Assembly (NCBI GenBank): GCA_022036555.1
Contig: CM039134.1
Coordinates: 7,688,818-7,752,817, forward strand
From: Microstegium vimineum
Lineage: Eukaryota > Streptophyta > Magnoliopsida > Poales > Poaceae
Length of the DNA stretch: 64,000 bases
Direction: 5' to 3'
Shown: positions 35,777 to 47,167 of the stretch, in pieces
How positions within the stretch are numbered: position 1 is the first letter of the stretch
Layout of the letters: every line of letters begins with the position of its first letter
Made by a program: the position numbers and the translations under genes
Notes under the pieces: generated by a model
Told to the model about the DNA's origin: nothing
What the model saw: only the letters and a program-made list of their open reading frames with translations
Database searches by the model: none

Positions 35777-36636
35777 TCAATCTCTCTTCATCTTGTCTCT
35801 TATGTTATCTTCTCCGCTAAAGATCGTGTCGCTATGAGTTTATAAGCAGATTTTTTTTTTCACGATCGAACACGTTCTACATTAACAGGAAGACATAACA
35901 TGTTCAAGGCATATTATGCCATCCTGACAAGACACGAAACCGAACAAAGTTCAAATTCAGGCTATTACCCAAGAACAAAGTTTATAAACAAATGTTCTAG
36001 GGCAGAGCAGGGAAGTGCAAGCAATATGAGCAACAATTCAAAGCGAAGGCAAAGGCAGGAGTTCTAAACAGATGTTTTATGGAATGCCAATGAATCCAGG
36101 AAGCTACATTCAGATTTACTAGCTGAAATCTAAGAGTTCCTGAAGCTATGGGTTCACGCTCTCCGGTCAGAAACCCAGCAGATACAGGTCTATCTCGGAC
36201 ACTGCCTGCGCTAAGTATCATCCAGCATACAAATCCCTTTTTTCTGCCATCTCGGACACTGCCTGCGCTAAGTATCACCCAGCATATAAATCCCTTTCTG
36301 ATATCTTGTGAAGCACATTTGTCGACATGTATGGCGATACACATCCGCGGACCTGAATTGAAAGGGGATGAAATTTGTTTTTAATTAAAGAAAAAGCAGA
36401 CTAGCAGAGTATTGCAAGGGCTAAGAAAGCTTTTTTTATACAGCTATGAGACAGTGATTTTATTGCTTGAGAAGCCTCCTAACATTTCAAACAAGTTTGA
36501 TGTTATTTTCTGATTACAGCTTTCTTCATAAGCAATATGTCTCCCAAAACACATGCAGGACATCCATTAGCTTAAGACTATCCAATATGTGATCATATTA
36601 TAACATGCATTAGCTACTAATCTCCTTGACAGAATC
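35777..36636. other. Intergenic stretch between sHSP and NOL9 copy 1
   Basis: No gene seen. It contains a 57-bp tandem duplication (36193-36249 and 36250-36306, each starting TCTCGGACACTGCCTGCGC). The right part is probably the NOL9 3' UTR. Confidence 0.6.
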
Positions 36637-38065
36637 TCACTCCACCTCTGTAGAAATCCAAGCCTAGTGCCAGAAAGGGGAAAAAACATGTTACCTGCAA
36701 AAGAGCAGTAGGTATCTCAATGAGACCCTGTTGCAAAAGATCAACGCTTTGCAGGCGCTGGAGAGGGACAGGAGTTATTAGATATAACAGGCCTTTCTGA
36801 ATATCGATGCCCCTTACGATGCCTGCACAAGTACATAACATGGTTATTATTTGCGCACACAGTTCAACACATATATCAGAGGATACATTATGGGCTGCTG
36901 AAACCACATTATTCAGAATAAACCAGACTTTGTTCACGACATGCATGCTCTATTATGATGAACTTTCTCCAGCTGCAAATTGGTTAGACCCTGGGCCAAA
37001 ACTAATGACACTAATTGCAAAACAATTATGGGTCCCACTCCAAAATGAGCTTGCTAGCTAATCAGATGCAATATGCTTTCGCAGTGAAACTAATAACAAA
37101 AAAAAAAAGGCAGTCGACAGAAAGATTACCTAGCCCAACACAGTAAGGGATTGATCTGGTTCCCTTGGATGCATTGGAAACTGCTAAACCAACTATGGTT
37201 GCGTTCAGACTACGCCATAGCTCACCATCAGGTACCTGGGCAACGAGAAACCATGTCGATGTTCAGGACTCGCACTAACCATTGAAATACAAGGCAAACT
37301 GCAACCACATTTTCCAATTGACAATACAATCAAAGAGAACTTTGAGCATGCAAATATCCATGATGCTGATAATATCTTACGAAAGACTGCGCATCTAATC
37401 TTTGTCAATGACAACTGGTATACATAAAACACCTAATCTTTGTCAATGACAACTAGTATACATAAAACTTACAGCATGAGCATATGTAGCAGCAAGTTTC
37501 AAATGCTATATAAGGGATACTATTTTATATATTTGCATCTCTGGCTATAATCATTTGTTGAAACTTGGTTTATGAGTAGAAATAATTTATAAGAATTGTC
37601 CACGGAGTTTTCAGCTTCAGGAGGCAAGAGACCAAACATGCCATTTCATTCAAAACCCGAACTCTGAAAAAATTAGATAATAAATATAGAAGCAATGGGA
37701 AAGAACTTACCTCGCAATGAAGATGCACAACCGCAACATCTGAAAATGGTACTTGATAAGGTGGAAGTGAAGCTAGGGCATAAGCAAGCTCCTTATTAGT
37801 TGATAGAGATATGTTGCTTGGAAAACACTGCTTCAAGTACTCCACAAGTCGGCGTTCACGCATTCCACATGAATCTTTCTGAATTAACAACCTTGTCAAT
37901 ACATAGATGATGTTAGCGTTTGCTTCGTTACAAGCTCCTGTTTGCACCCCCTACCCCCCACCACCACCCACAAAAAAAAAAGAAACTATAAACTCATCAA
38001 CTGCAGCCTGTCAGCAAGCTGATGAACCCTAATAGTATGGAACACGTTATAAGCTCCTGTTAGCT

Positions 38066-38104
<39 letters not shown>

Positions 38105-39783
38105 AACTATATAAACTCATCAACTGCAGCCTGTGAGCAAGCTGATGCATCCTAATAGTATGGAACAGAGTATCAAGTTTACATAATGATTCTCTTTGAA
38201 ACAAGATACTTGCAGAAGTGAAGTTATAAACAGATAGCAACACAAATATGACTAGAAAACTGTCATCCTGATCACCAAGCCCACACAAGGATTGAGACAA
38301 AAGGTTTACATTCTTTCAGTCCTATATAGATACGAGTCAAAACATGGTATAAAACTAATAGCTATATATGGAATGCATTATCCGGTCATTCCTGGTCGAG
38401 AACATGTAAACTTCCCCAATGCAACTAGAGATAAATGGCAAATTTCGTAAGTACGAGCCTGCATATATATTTTCCAAGTACAAGGACAACTATATCAGTT
38501 TCTGAATTTCTAACTGCAAAAAGTTACTTACGATCTGTTCGAGGCATCATGAAATGCAGCATCGATGTTAATCATAGTAGGTCCTGTTTGCCCACCATCT
38601 AGCCAAAACACTCCATCAGGGAGATTCTTGCTCTGCATTGTGATGCGTATCTGAACAACTATTGTGGGGCAGATATACCTTAGCATCTCTACGAGCATAT
38701 CAAAACCAGCACCTGCATTAAATAAAAATACGAAAGAAAACGTAAGGTTTTCACTGAAACAAGTATGTGGTTTAAGACAAAGCAAATCAGCTCTGGAATG
38801 ACTAACAGATACCTTTTACCCATCCAGGAGTATTGACAATTAGTGGCAGCATTTCATTCCCATCGCATCGATATTTTCCAACAAAGTAGTCATATAAATG
38901 GAATAGGCAATTCAAATATGCTTCTGGATCTCTTTTCGAAGAAATGTCACCAAAGAAGTAGCAGCTAATTGAATTTGTAAATGGCATTAGTGAAAGCCAA
39001 GCAGGGATTACATAAGTTTGGTAATATTAATAAAGCATTCACTCTGGCAAATACTAAAAAATTACATGGTCGTTAACACACTACCACAACTGTTTCAGTA
39101 AACAAACGAAGAAATCCCACAATAAAAGTCGTGCACAAATTCCTGAAGTGAAGAAACCTAGTGAAACTACCACACTGCTGCACTACAAAGTTAATCACAA
39201 TTTAGTATACAAATAATAAATGAGAGGAGAAATGTTACACCTTTCGGCTTCCCGTAGAGTTGGGTTCAGCAAATCTGCACAAAAGCCAAAATCGTTTTAG
39301 TCAGTGACGAATGAACCAAAGATTACTGCCGCATTTTAAAAAATCACCAGCAGTAACGCCCAATCCGGTACACTTGTATGTACTAACCTACGATAGCTTC
39401 GTTGAGGACATGGAACGAGAGGCACCCCGGCGGCCCGAACTCCGGCTGCCCCACGTCGGTGTCCAGATAACCAACCTTACCGTGCCTGCAAAGCACCGCG
39501 ACACCATCAGTAAGAGGACCACCAGCATCGCCCTCGTCAGGGTTAGGGTGTTTGGCTCTGTGGTGGTGGCTTGCCTGGGGAGCAGCGCGTTGAGGAGGAC
39601 GCGGGAGAAGGTGGACTTGCCGCTGTTCTTGGGCCCGCACACGACCACCACCGGAGGCGTGGGGTTGGAGGAGACGGTCGATACAGAGGAGGCCCAGTCC
39701 GGCGGGACTACCGCCTCGGTGCGAGGCGCCGGGGAAGACGACCGCGGCGGTGTCCGCGTTGGCGTCGCTCGGGCGCCGGCCAT
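36637..39783 (-). CDS. NOL9/GRC3-type polynucleotide 5'-hydroxyl kinase, copy 1
   Basis: Nine exons (minus order): 39575..39783, 39388..39485, 39241..39274, 38813..38964, 38532..38712, 37711..37891, 37130..37235, 36695..36822 and a short terminal 36637..36663. They give 371 aa with all phases consistent. The Walker A motif GPKNSGKST is at residues 50-58, then YLDTDVGQPEF, GDISSKRDPEAYL, PLIVNTPGWVKG, EVMLRYICPTI-type sequence and GIVRGIDIQKGLLYLITP. This is the Clp1/NOL9 P-loop kinase family; in yeast and human GRC3/NOL9 phosphorylates 5'-OH ends during ITS2 removal from pre-rRNA. Intron 1 is GC-AG. The last 9-codon exon (ending STEVE) is the least certain part. Confidence 0.9.
37930..38166. 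repeat. Local duplication with 29-C run in NOL9 copy 1 intron
   Basis: A roughly 115-bp unit containing ACTCATCAACTGCAGCCTGT and CCTAATAGTATGGAACA occurs twice (about 37985-38042 and 38104-38166), separated by a run of 29 C (38066-38094) and poly-A. Copy 2 has a single unit (42120-42186). Confidence 0.85.
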
Positions 39784-40164
39784 GTCCCGATGCCTTCGCC
39801 GTGGTTCGAAGAGGGCAGACCGCAGAGCGGCGCGAGCCTGAGCTACTTCCTGCTTCCTCCGGCAGCAATCTTGGTCCGTTCAGTTCAAGATCGGACGGCA
39901 TCACGGCTTGCTACACGTTTCCATGCTCTTTTGTACTTTGAGAATGTACGGCCCAGTAACACTTGGGCTTGAAAAAGGCCCTCCGTTATACTTAGCCCAA
40001 CATAAGATTCAATACAGGATTTCTGTTGGGAAAATAATAGAGGATCTTCTCATGTACAGTGTACATCCGTGCATAGGGAAAGGTTCGAAAAAAAAAGACT
40101 TACTCATACAGACAGGTTTTAAATCTTAGATTATTTTCTGATATGAGTATAATTTTTCCACTAA

Positions 40165-40289
40165 GGCCTTATTTAGACGCGCATGTATCTATCTCAAACC
40201 ACATGGATTGTAGTGGATATTAGTTCAAAATTCAAATACACTCCAATACATGTGGTTTGAGAGTGATACATGTGCATCCAAATAAATCC
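40165..40289. mobile_element. Small Tourist-like MITE upstream of NOL9 copy 1
   Basis: The inverted ends GGCCTTATTTAGACGCGCATG and CATGTGCATCCAAATAAATCC are flanked by TAA on both sides (40162-40164, 40290-40292); inner palindrome CAAACCACATG/CATGTGGTTTG. The corresponding site in copy 2 (near 44960) lacks it. Confidence 0.7.
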
Positions 40290-40728
40290 TAAGACATTGT
40301 TTGGATACACGTGTATCCACTTTAATCCATATATGTTAAATGGATTTGTGTAGAATTTAAATTAAGTTCCACCACCACCCACTTCAACATACATGATTTG
40401 AAATTGATATATGTGCATCCAAATAATCCCTAACTACTAACGAGGACTCTCCAAGTAGTGATCAGTGGGTGGACCCAGGAATCAAGCAGACGGGGGCTGA
40501 AATTCTACTTACACGTCAGAGTAACTTGCAATATAAATTATGAAGGAGCTCTATCAAACAATTTTTTTTTACTGAAAAGTGATTCTATATTGAATCTATA
40601 AAGTGATTTTTTAAAATAAACTAGAAACTGAGAGCTATAAACAGTAGCTTCTCCTGATTCACTCCATGTATAGAGTTATTATATGCATTGAGTTTATCCT
40701 GAAGAATCATGTAGAAATATTTTCAGCC

Positions 40729-40828
40729 NNNNNNNNNNNNNNNNNNNNNNNNNNNNNNNNNNNNNNNNNNNNNNNNNNNNNNNNNNNNNNNNNNNNNNNN
40801 NNNNNNNNNNNNNNNNNNNNNNNNNNNN
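40729..40828. other. Assembly gap (100 N)
   Basis: Exactly 100 N at the junction of the two NOL9 copies. Sequence left of it (ending TTTTCAGCC) matches 46170-46192, and sequence right of it resumes inside exon 8 of copy 2. Confidence 0.99.
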
Positions 40829-43800
40829 AGACCCTGTTGCAAAAGATCAACGCTTTGCAGGCGCTGGAGAGGGACAGGAGTTATTAGATATAACAAGCCT
40901 TTTTGAATATCGACGCCCCTTACAATGCCTGCACATGTACATAACATCGTTATTGTTTGCACACACAGTTAAACACATATATCAGAGGATGCATTATGGG
41001 CTGCTGAAACACATTATTCAGAATAAACCAGACTTTGTTCACGACATGCATGCTCTATTATGATGAACTTTCTCCAGCTGCAAATTGGTTAGACCCTGGG
41101 CCAAAAATTACGATACTAACTACAAAACAATTTTGGGTCCCACTCCAAAATGAGATGGCTAGCTAATCAGAAGCAAGATGCTTTCACAGTGAAACTAATA
41201 ACAAAAAAATAAAATAAAAAAGTCAGCTGACAGAAAGATTACCTAGCCCAACACAGTAAGGGATTGATCTGGTTCCTTTGGATGGATTGGAAACTGCTAA
41301 ACCAACTATGGTTGCGTTCAGACTACGCCATAGCTCACCATCAGGTACCTGGGCAACGAGTAACCATGTCGATGTTCAGGATACACTAACCATTGAAATA
41401 CAAGCCAAACTGCTACCACATTTTCCGATTGACTATGCAATCAAAGAGAACTTTGAGCAGCAAATATCCATGATGCTGATAATATCTTACCAAAGACTGC
41501 GCATCTAATCTTTGTCAATGACAACTGGTATACATAAAACACCTAATCTTTGTCAATGGCAACTAGTATACATAAAACTTACAGCAAGAGTATGTGTATG
41601 TAGCAGCAAGTTTAGAATGCTATATAAGGGATACTATTTTATATATTTGCATCTCTGTCTATAATCATTTGTTGAAACTTGGTTTATAAGTAGAAATAAT
41701 TTATAAGAACTGTCCACGGAGTTTTCAGCTTCAGGTGCCTTAACCCTCCGCATTTCATCATAGGAATGGAAGGCAAGAGACCAAACATGCCATTTCATTC
41801 AAAACCCGAACTCTGAAAAATGTAGATAACAAATATAGAAGCAATGGGAAAGAACTGACCTCACAATGAAGATGCACAACTGCAACATCTGAAAATGGTA
41901 CTTGATAAGGTGGAAGTGAAGCTAGGGCATAAGCAAGCTCCTTATTAGTTGATAGAGATATGTTGCTTGGAAAACACTGCTTCAAGTACTCCACAAGTCG
42001 GCGTTCACGCATTCCGCATGAATCTTTCTGAATTAGCAACCTTGCCAATATAGAGATGATGTTAGTGTTTGCTACGCTACAAGCTCCACGTTATAAGCTC
42101 CTGTCAACACTTTTTTTCCCAAAAAAACTATATAAACTCATCAACTGCAGCCTGTGAGCAAGCTGATGCATCCTAATAGTATGGAACAGAGTATCAAGTT
42201 TACATAATGATTCTCTCTTTGAAACAAGATACTTGCAGAACTGCAGACAGGGCCGGCTCTATAATTTTAAGGGCCCTTGGGCAAGTAAGATGATAAGGGC
42301 TCATTAAACTAATTTTGTAATGTAAAGATAAATATATATTATAAATAATAAACTTAACTTGCACCATATATTTAGTTCATAAAAGATAACGACAATACAA
42401 AAAAAATTAAAACAACAATAACTTTTATGATTAGCTTAAATAAAAAAATATAATGCTTTACTGCCTTGTAAAATATCGTCTTTGGATTATTTTTTAATGT
42501 AAAATCTTCAAGAACAATATTAAGATTAATGTTGTCCAAAACATACGTCTCAATGTTGTACATAGTCAATCTATTCAATTTTTCTTGTAACATACAATTG
42601 ACATAAAACAATTTTATTTACTTGTATACAATTGCTTCTTCGGTAACCAGATACTTTTATACAATTGCCTGGTAAAGCTGTGTTGTAACTCGCGCCGTTG
42701 CGGTGCCTCGGCTGTGCCGGTGTGCCTTCGAGTCTGCGACCAGCATCAGGCAAGTCTGACAACAATAGGAAGCGTCTGTGCCATAGCTAGGAAAATGAAA
42801 TATCGCTGGCTACTCGCTTCGGGGCCTGCTCGTTACATACTCCGTACGGGATAACATAAGCTGATGTTTGTTGGGCTATCAAAGGCTTAGGCCAAATAGG
42901 AAAATAACATACTAATTAGCTATTTGCTCTTGGGCCCCCTAGCTCCAAGGGCCCCCGGCGGTCGCACCGGCTGCCCTCCCCCTAGAGCCGGGCCTGACTG
43001 CAGAAGTGAAGTTATAAACAGATAGCAACACAAATATGACTAGAAAACTATCATCCTGACACCAAACCCACACAAGGATTGAGAGAAAAGGTTGGCATTC
43101 TTTCAGTCCTATATAGATAAGAGTCAAAACATGGTATAAAACTGATAGCTAAATATAAATATGGAATATATTATCCGGTCAATCCTGGTCGAGAACATGT
43201 AAACTTCCCTAATGCAACTACCTTCAAATGTTGCAAATACAGATCTGAGTACAACCGAGATAAATGGCAAATGTTCATAAGTAAGAGCCTGCATATATAT
43301 GTTCCAAGTACGATGACAACTATATCAGTTTTCTGAATTTCTAAATGCAAAAAGTTACTTACGATCTGTTAGAGGCATCATGAAATGCAGAATCAATGTT
43401 AATCATAGTAGGTCCTGTTTGCCCACCATCTAGCCAAAACACTCCATCAGGGAGATTCTTGCTCTGCATTGTGATGCGTATCTGAACAACTATTGTAGGG
43501 CAGATATACCTTAGCATCTCTACGAGCATATCAAAACCAGCACCTGCATTAAATAAAAATACAAAAGAAAACGTAAGGTTTTCACTGAAACAAGTATGTG
43601 GTTTAAGACAAAGCAAATCAGCTCTGGAATGACTAACAGATACCTTTTACCCATCCAGGAGTATTGACAATTAGTGGCAGCATTTCATTCCCATCGCATC
43701 GATATTTTCCAACAAAGTAGTCATATAAATGGAATAGGCAATCCAGATATGCTTCTGGATCTCTTTTCGAAGAAATGTCACCAAAGAAGTAGCACCTAAT

Positions 43801-44615
43801 TGAATTTGTAAATGGCATTAGTGAAAGCCAAGCAGGGATTACATAAGTTTGGTAATATTAATAAAACATTCACTCTGGCAAATACTAAAAAATTACATGA
43901 TCGTTAACACACTACCACAACTGTTTCAGTAAACAAACAAAGAAATCCCACAATAAAAGTTGTGCACAAATTCCTGCAGTGAAGAAACCTAGTGAAATTA
44001 CCACACTACTACACTACAAAGCTAATCACAATTTTAGTATACAAATAACAAATGAGAGGAGAAATGTTACACCTTTCGGCTTCCCGTAGAGTTGGGTTTA
44101 GCAAATCTGCACAAAAGCCAAAATCGTTGTAGTCAGTGACGAATGAACAAAAGATTACTGCCGTATTTTAAAAAATCACCAGCACTAACGCCCAATCCGG
44201 TGCACTTGTATGTACTGACCTACGATAGCTTCGTTGAGGACATGGAACGAGAGGCACCCCGGCGGGCCGAACTCCGGCTGCCCCAAGTCGGTGTCCAGAT
44301 AAGCAACCTTACCGTGACTGCAAAGCACCGCGACACCATCAGTAAGAGGACCACCAGCATCGCCCTCGTCAGGGTTAGGGTGTTGGGCTCTGTGGTGGTG
44401 ACTTGCCTGGGAAGCAGCGCGTTGAGGAGGACGCGGGAGAAGGTGGACTTGCCGCTGTTCTTGGGCCCGCACACGACCACCACCGGAGGCGTGGGGTGGG
44501 AGGAGACGGTCGATACAGAGGAGGCCCAGTCCGGAGGGACTACCGCCTCGGTGCCGGGCGCCGGGGAAGACGACCGCGGCGGTGTCCGCGTTGGCGTCGC
44601 TCGGGCGCCGGCCAT
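40829..44615 (-). CDS. NOL9/GRC3-type polynucleotide 5'-hydroxyl kinase, copy 2 (3' end in gap)
   Basis: Eight exons match copy 1 in length and phase: 44407..44615, 44220..44317, 44073..44106, 43644..43795, 43363..43543, 41860..42040, 41243..41348 and 40829..40928, the last cut by the gap. Coding sequence is intact, with the same Walker A (GPKNSGKST), and differs by scattered substitutions (YLDTDLGQPEF for YLDTDVGQPEF; SHGKVAY for RHGKVGY). Intron 1 is again GC-AG (CAG|GCAAGT). Intron 5 carries a hAT element missing in copy 1. It is a tandem duplicate or a second haplotype placed beside the first; function as for copy 1. Confidence 0.88.
42248..42996. mobile_element. Non-autonomous hAT element in NOL9 copy 2 intron
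   Basis: Ends CAGGGCCGGCTCTA and TAGAGCCGGGCCTG, flanked by perfect 8-bp duplications ACTGCAGA (42240-42247, 42997-43004). Length 749 bp; no transposase-like ORF. Copy 1 has the empty site (ACTTGCAGAAGTGAAG near 38208). Confidence 0.93.
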
Positions 44616-45071
44616 GTCCCGATGCCTTCGCCGTGGTTCGCAGAGGGCAGACCGCAGGAGCGGCGCGCGAGCCTGAGTTACTTCCTGCTTCCTCCGGCAG
44701 CAATCTGGTCCGTTCAGTTCAGGATCGGACGGCATCACGGCTTGCTACGCGTTCCCTTGCTCTTTTGTACTTTGAGAATGTACGGCCCAGTAACACTTGG
44801 GCTTGAAAAAGGCCCTCCGTTATATTTAGCCCAACATGAGATATAGGATCTTCTCATGTCTACATCCGTGCATACGGAAAGGGTCGGAAAAAAAGAAGAC
44901 TTACTCATACAAACAGGTTTTAAATCTTAGATTATTTTTCGATATGAGTATAATTTTTTCTACATTGTTTGGATGCGCATGTATCCACTTAATCCAAATA
45001 TGTTGTAAGGATTGATGTAGAATTTAAATTAAGTTTCGCGATAACCCACTGCAACACATATGATTTGAGAT

Positions 45072-45845
45072 TTTTTTTTGATAAAGTATATCTGTATTAA
45101 TTAATAGAAAAACATGTCAAAATACAAGTACACCGAAAAAAGATACGTAGGACAATTGTCCAACCTATATTCTACGAGAAAGGAAACCGGCTGCATTCGC
45201 TGCCGGCGAAGACCGCCGACACCAGCCGACGCCGCCAAACCTGAATCACCAGAAGCCGAAGGAAACCACCGGCGTTGAGGTAGACTGCAGCAGACGCTCG
45301 ATCTCGCGGAAGCGAAGAATTCTTTGAGCGCCCATCCGACAGGATCACAATCCAGATTGAAACGACGAGAGTGGTGCTGACGATAACATCCGTCGACGCG
45401 GTGAAGCCAAGCTCGCTTAATCCCGATCCGTGCCGCCGGTAGATCGCGATCGATCCACCACACTCCATCTTGCCACCATGCCCTCAGCCGCCACCGTATC
45501 CTTGACCTTGACGCGGCACGAGCACCGCCGCTCCGCCGTGACGGCGAAACAACAGCCGCCGCAGACTCCTACACCACCTCACAGGCCTCTCATCGTCACC
45601 GGAGTAGATGACGAGGAGGTGGACGAAGACCGGGAGGACTTTATTCCACCATGGCAGCGCCGCCACCTCCACCAAGCTCGCGCCGCCGAAAAACCTAACC
45701 CTAAAAACTTGATCCACTGGAGAAACTTATTAGAAACAATGAATCCCCACTCCCTTCAGCCTCCGGCGAGATGCCGAAGGGGAAGGGAGGGGGACCAGCG
45801 GCGACGACGGAGGGGGCGGGGGGGCGGCGACGGCTCACCGTGCAT
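45072..45845 (-). mobile_element. Insertion of unknown class upstream of NOL9 copy 2
   Basis: Relative to the copy 1 flank (around 40400-40440), this 0.77-kb segment is extra. It starts with a T run (45071-45080) that would be a poly-A tail on the minus strand, and its GC-rich right half holds short open frames on both strands. This suggests a retroposed sequence in minus orientation, but no target duplication was found and the family is unknown. Confidence 0.45.
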
Positions 45846-46304
45846 CCTAATCATCCCTAACTAGTATGAGCACTCTCCAAGTAGTGATGAGACACAAATT
45901 AGGTTCAGTGGTCAGCGGTGGTGGACCCAGGAATTAAGCGAGCGGGGCTGAAATTCTACTTCCACTTCAGAGTAACTTCCAATCTAAATTTTGGAGGAGC
46001 TCTATCAAACAGGTTTTTTACTAAAAAGTGATTATATGCTGAATCTGTAAAGTGATTCTCTAAATTAAACTAGAAGTTGGGAGCTATAAACAGTAGCTTC
46101 TCCTGATTCACTCCATGCATAGGGTTATTATGCATAGAGTTATTATATGCATTGAGTTTATCCTAAAGAATCATGTTGAAACATTTTCAGCCATAGAGTT
46201 ACTTATCTAATTCTCTCAGATAATCAACTTTCATAAAAAAATCTAGAGCAGAAAGAGCTATACAAAATAGGCTCGAGTCTCTCTTCATGTCCTAGCTCTT
46301 TACT

Positions 46305-47167
46305 CCGTAGCCTACAATTACTTCCTTTGTTTAATTCAAGTTCAAAAGTTACTTCCTTTGTTTTTTTAAAAAGGCTTTCTAGTTTTGTAATAAATTCAAA
46401 CTTATCTAAACTTTAACATGTTTGTAGAAGAATATATTATCATCTACTGCCTCCTTTCAAAATTATAGTTCCTTTTAGCTTGTTCGGAGTTGAGCTTCTT
46501 TAATTTTGATTGAATTTATAAAATGCTTTAATATCAAACAATAACAACTTTGTCTACTTAAATTATCATCAAAATATTTTCATAGTCCAATATTTTGAAG
46601 TCACATATGTTGACATATTTTTATGAAAAAATTAATCAACATTAGAGAAGTTTGTTTTTTATTAAACTAAAGTGAACTATATTTTTGAATAGATGGTGTA
46701 CTATACTAAAAGTGCGCCATGAAAAGATATTATGGCAGACCTAATCAAACTAATTTGATGGAGTAGTTAATGCATTTTTTTATAAAATTGATCAAAGTTC
46801 GTTAGAGAAGTTTGATTGGAACAAAACTAAACTAATGCATTTCAAAGTTTGCATGTACATGTAGTAATTTCTTGTGCAATCATTTAGGTTCTACCATATT
46901 TGGTAACAAGGTAATATCTATCATAAGTACCATAAAAAATTAAATATTGTCTGAAATGGATAATGGGGTGTTGTAGCAACTTTTCTAACAATCCTTTGTC
47001 TAGCACGCTTCCATATATAGATACAAGGAAGAGATAACCTATTCTCTTGTTGAAGAATACTCTAGTTTGATGTTGACAAAGGTATTCTTGTCTTTAGAGT
47101 TTTCTTGGATGTAGTGACCATGTGTTTCTTATGATGTTATATGTGGTTGTTGAATTTGATTTTGTTG
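46305..47167. repeat. Dispersed repeat, copy A
   Basis: Runs from CCGTAGCCTACAATTACTTCC to about TTTGATTTTGTTGCT and matches 57762-58580 along its length in the same orientation (shared blocks such as CATGTTTGTAGAAGAATATAT, AATGGATAATGGGGTGTTGT, TTTAGAGTTTTCTTGG). AT-rich, no coding; class unknown. Confidence 0.8.

Noticed and set aside
39311..39972. Plus-strand ORFs over NOL9 exon 1 (and the same at 44143-44846)
   Set aside because: Antisense shadows; the minus strand carries the P-loop and consistent splice phases.
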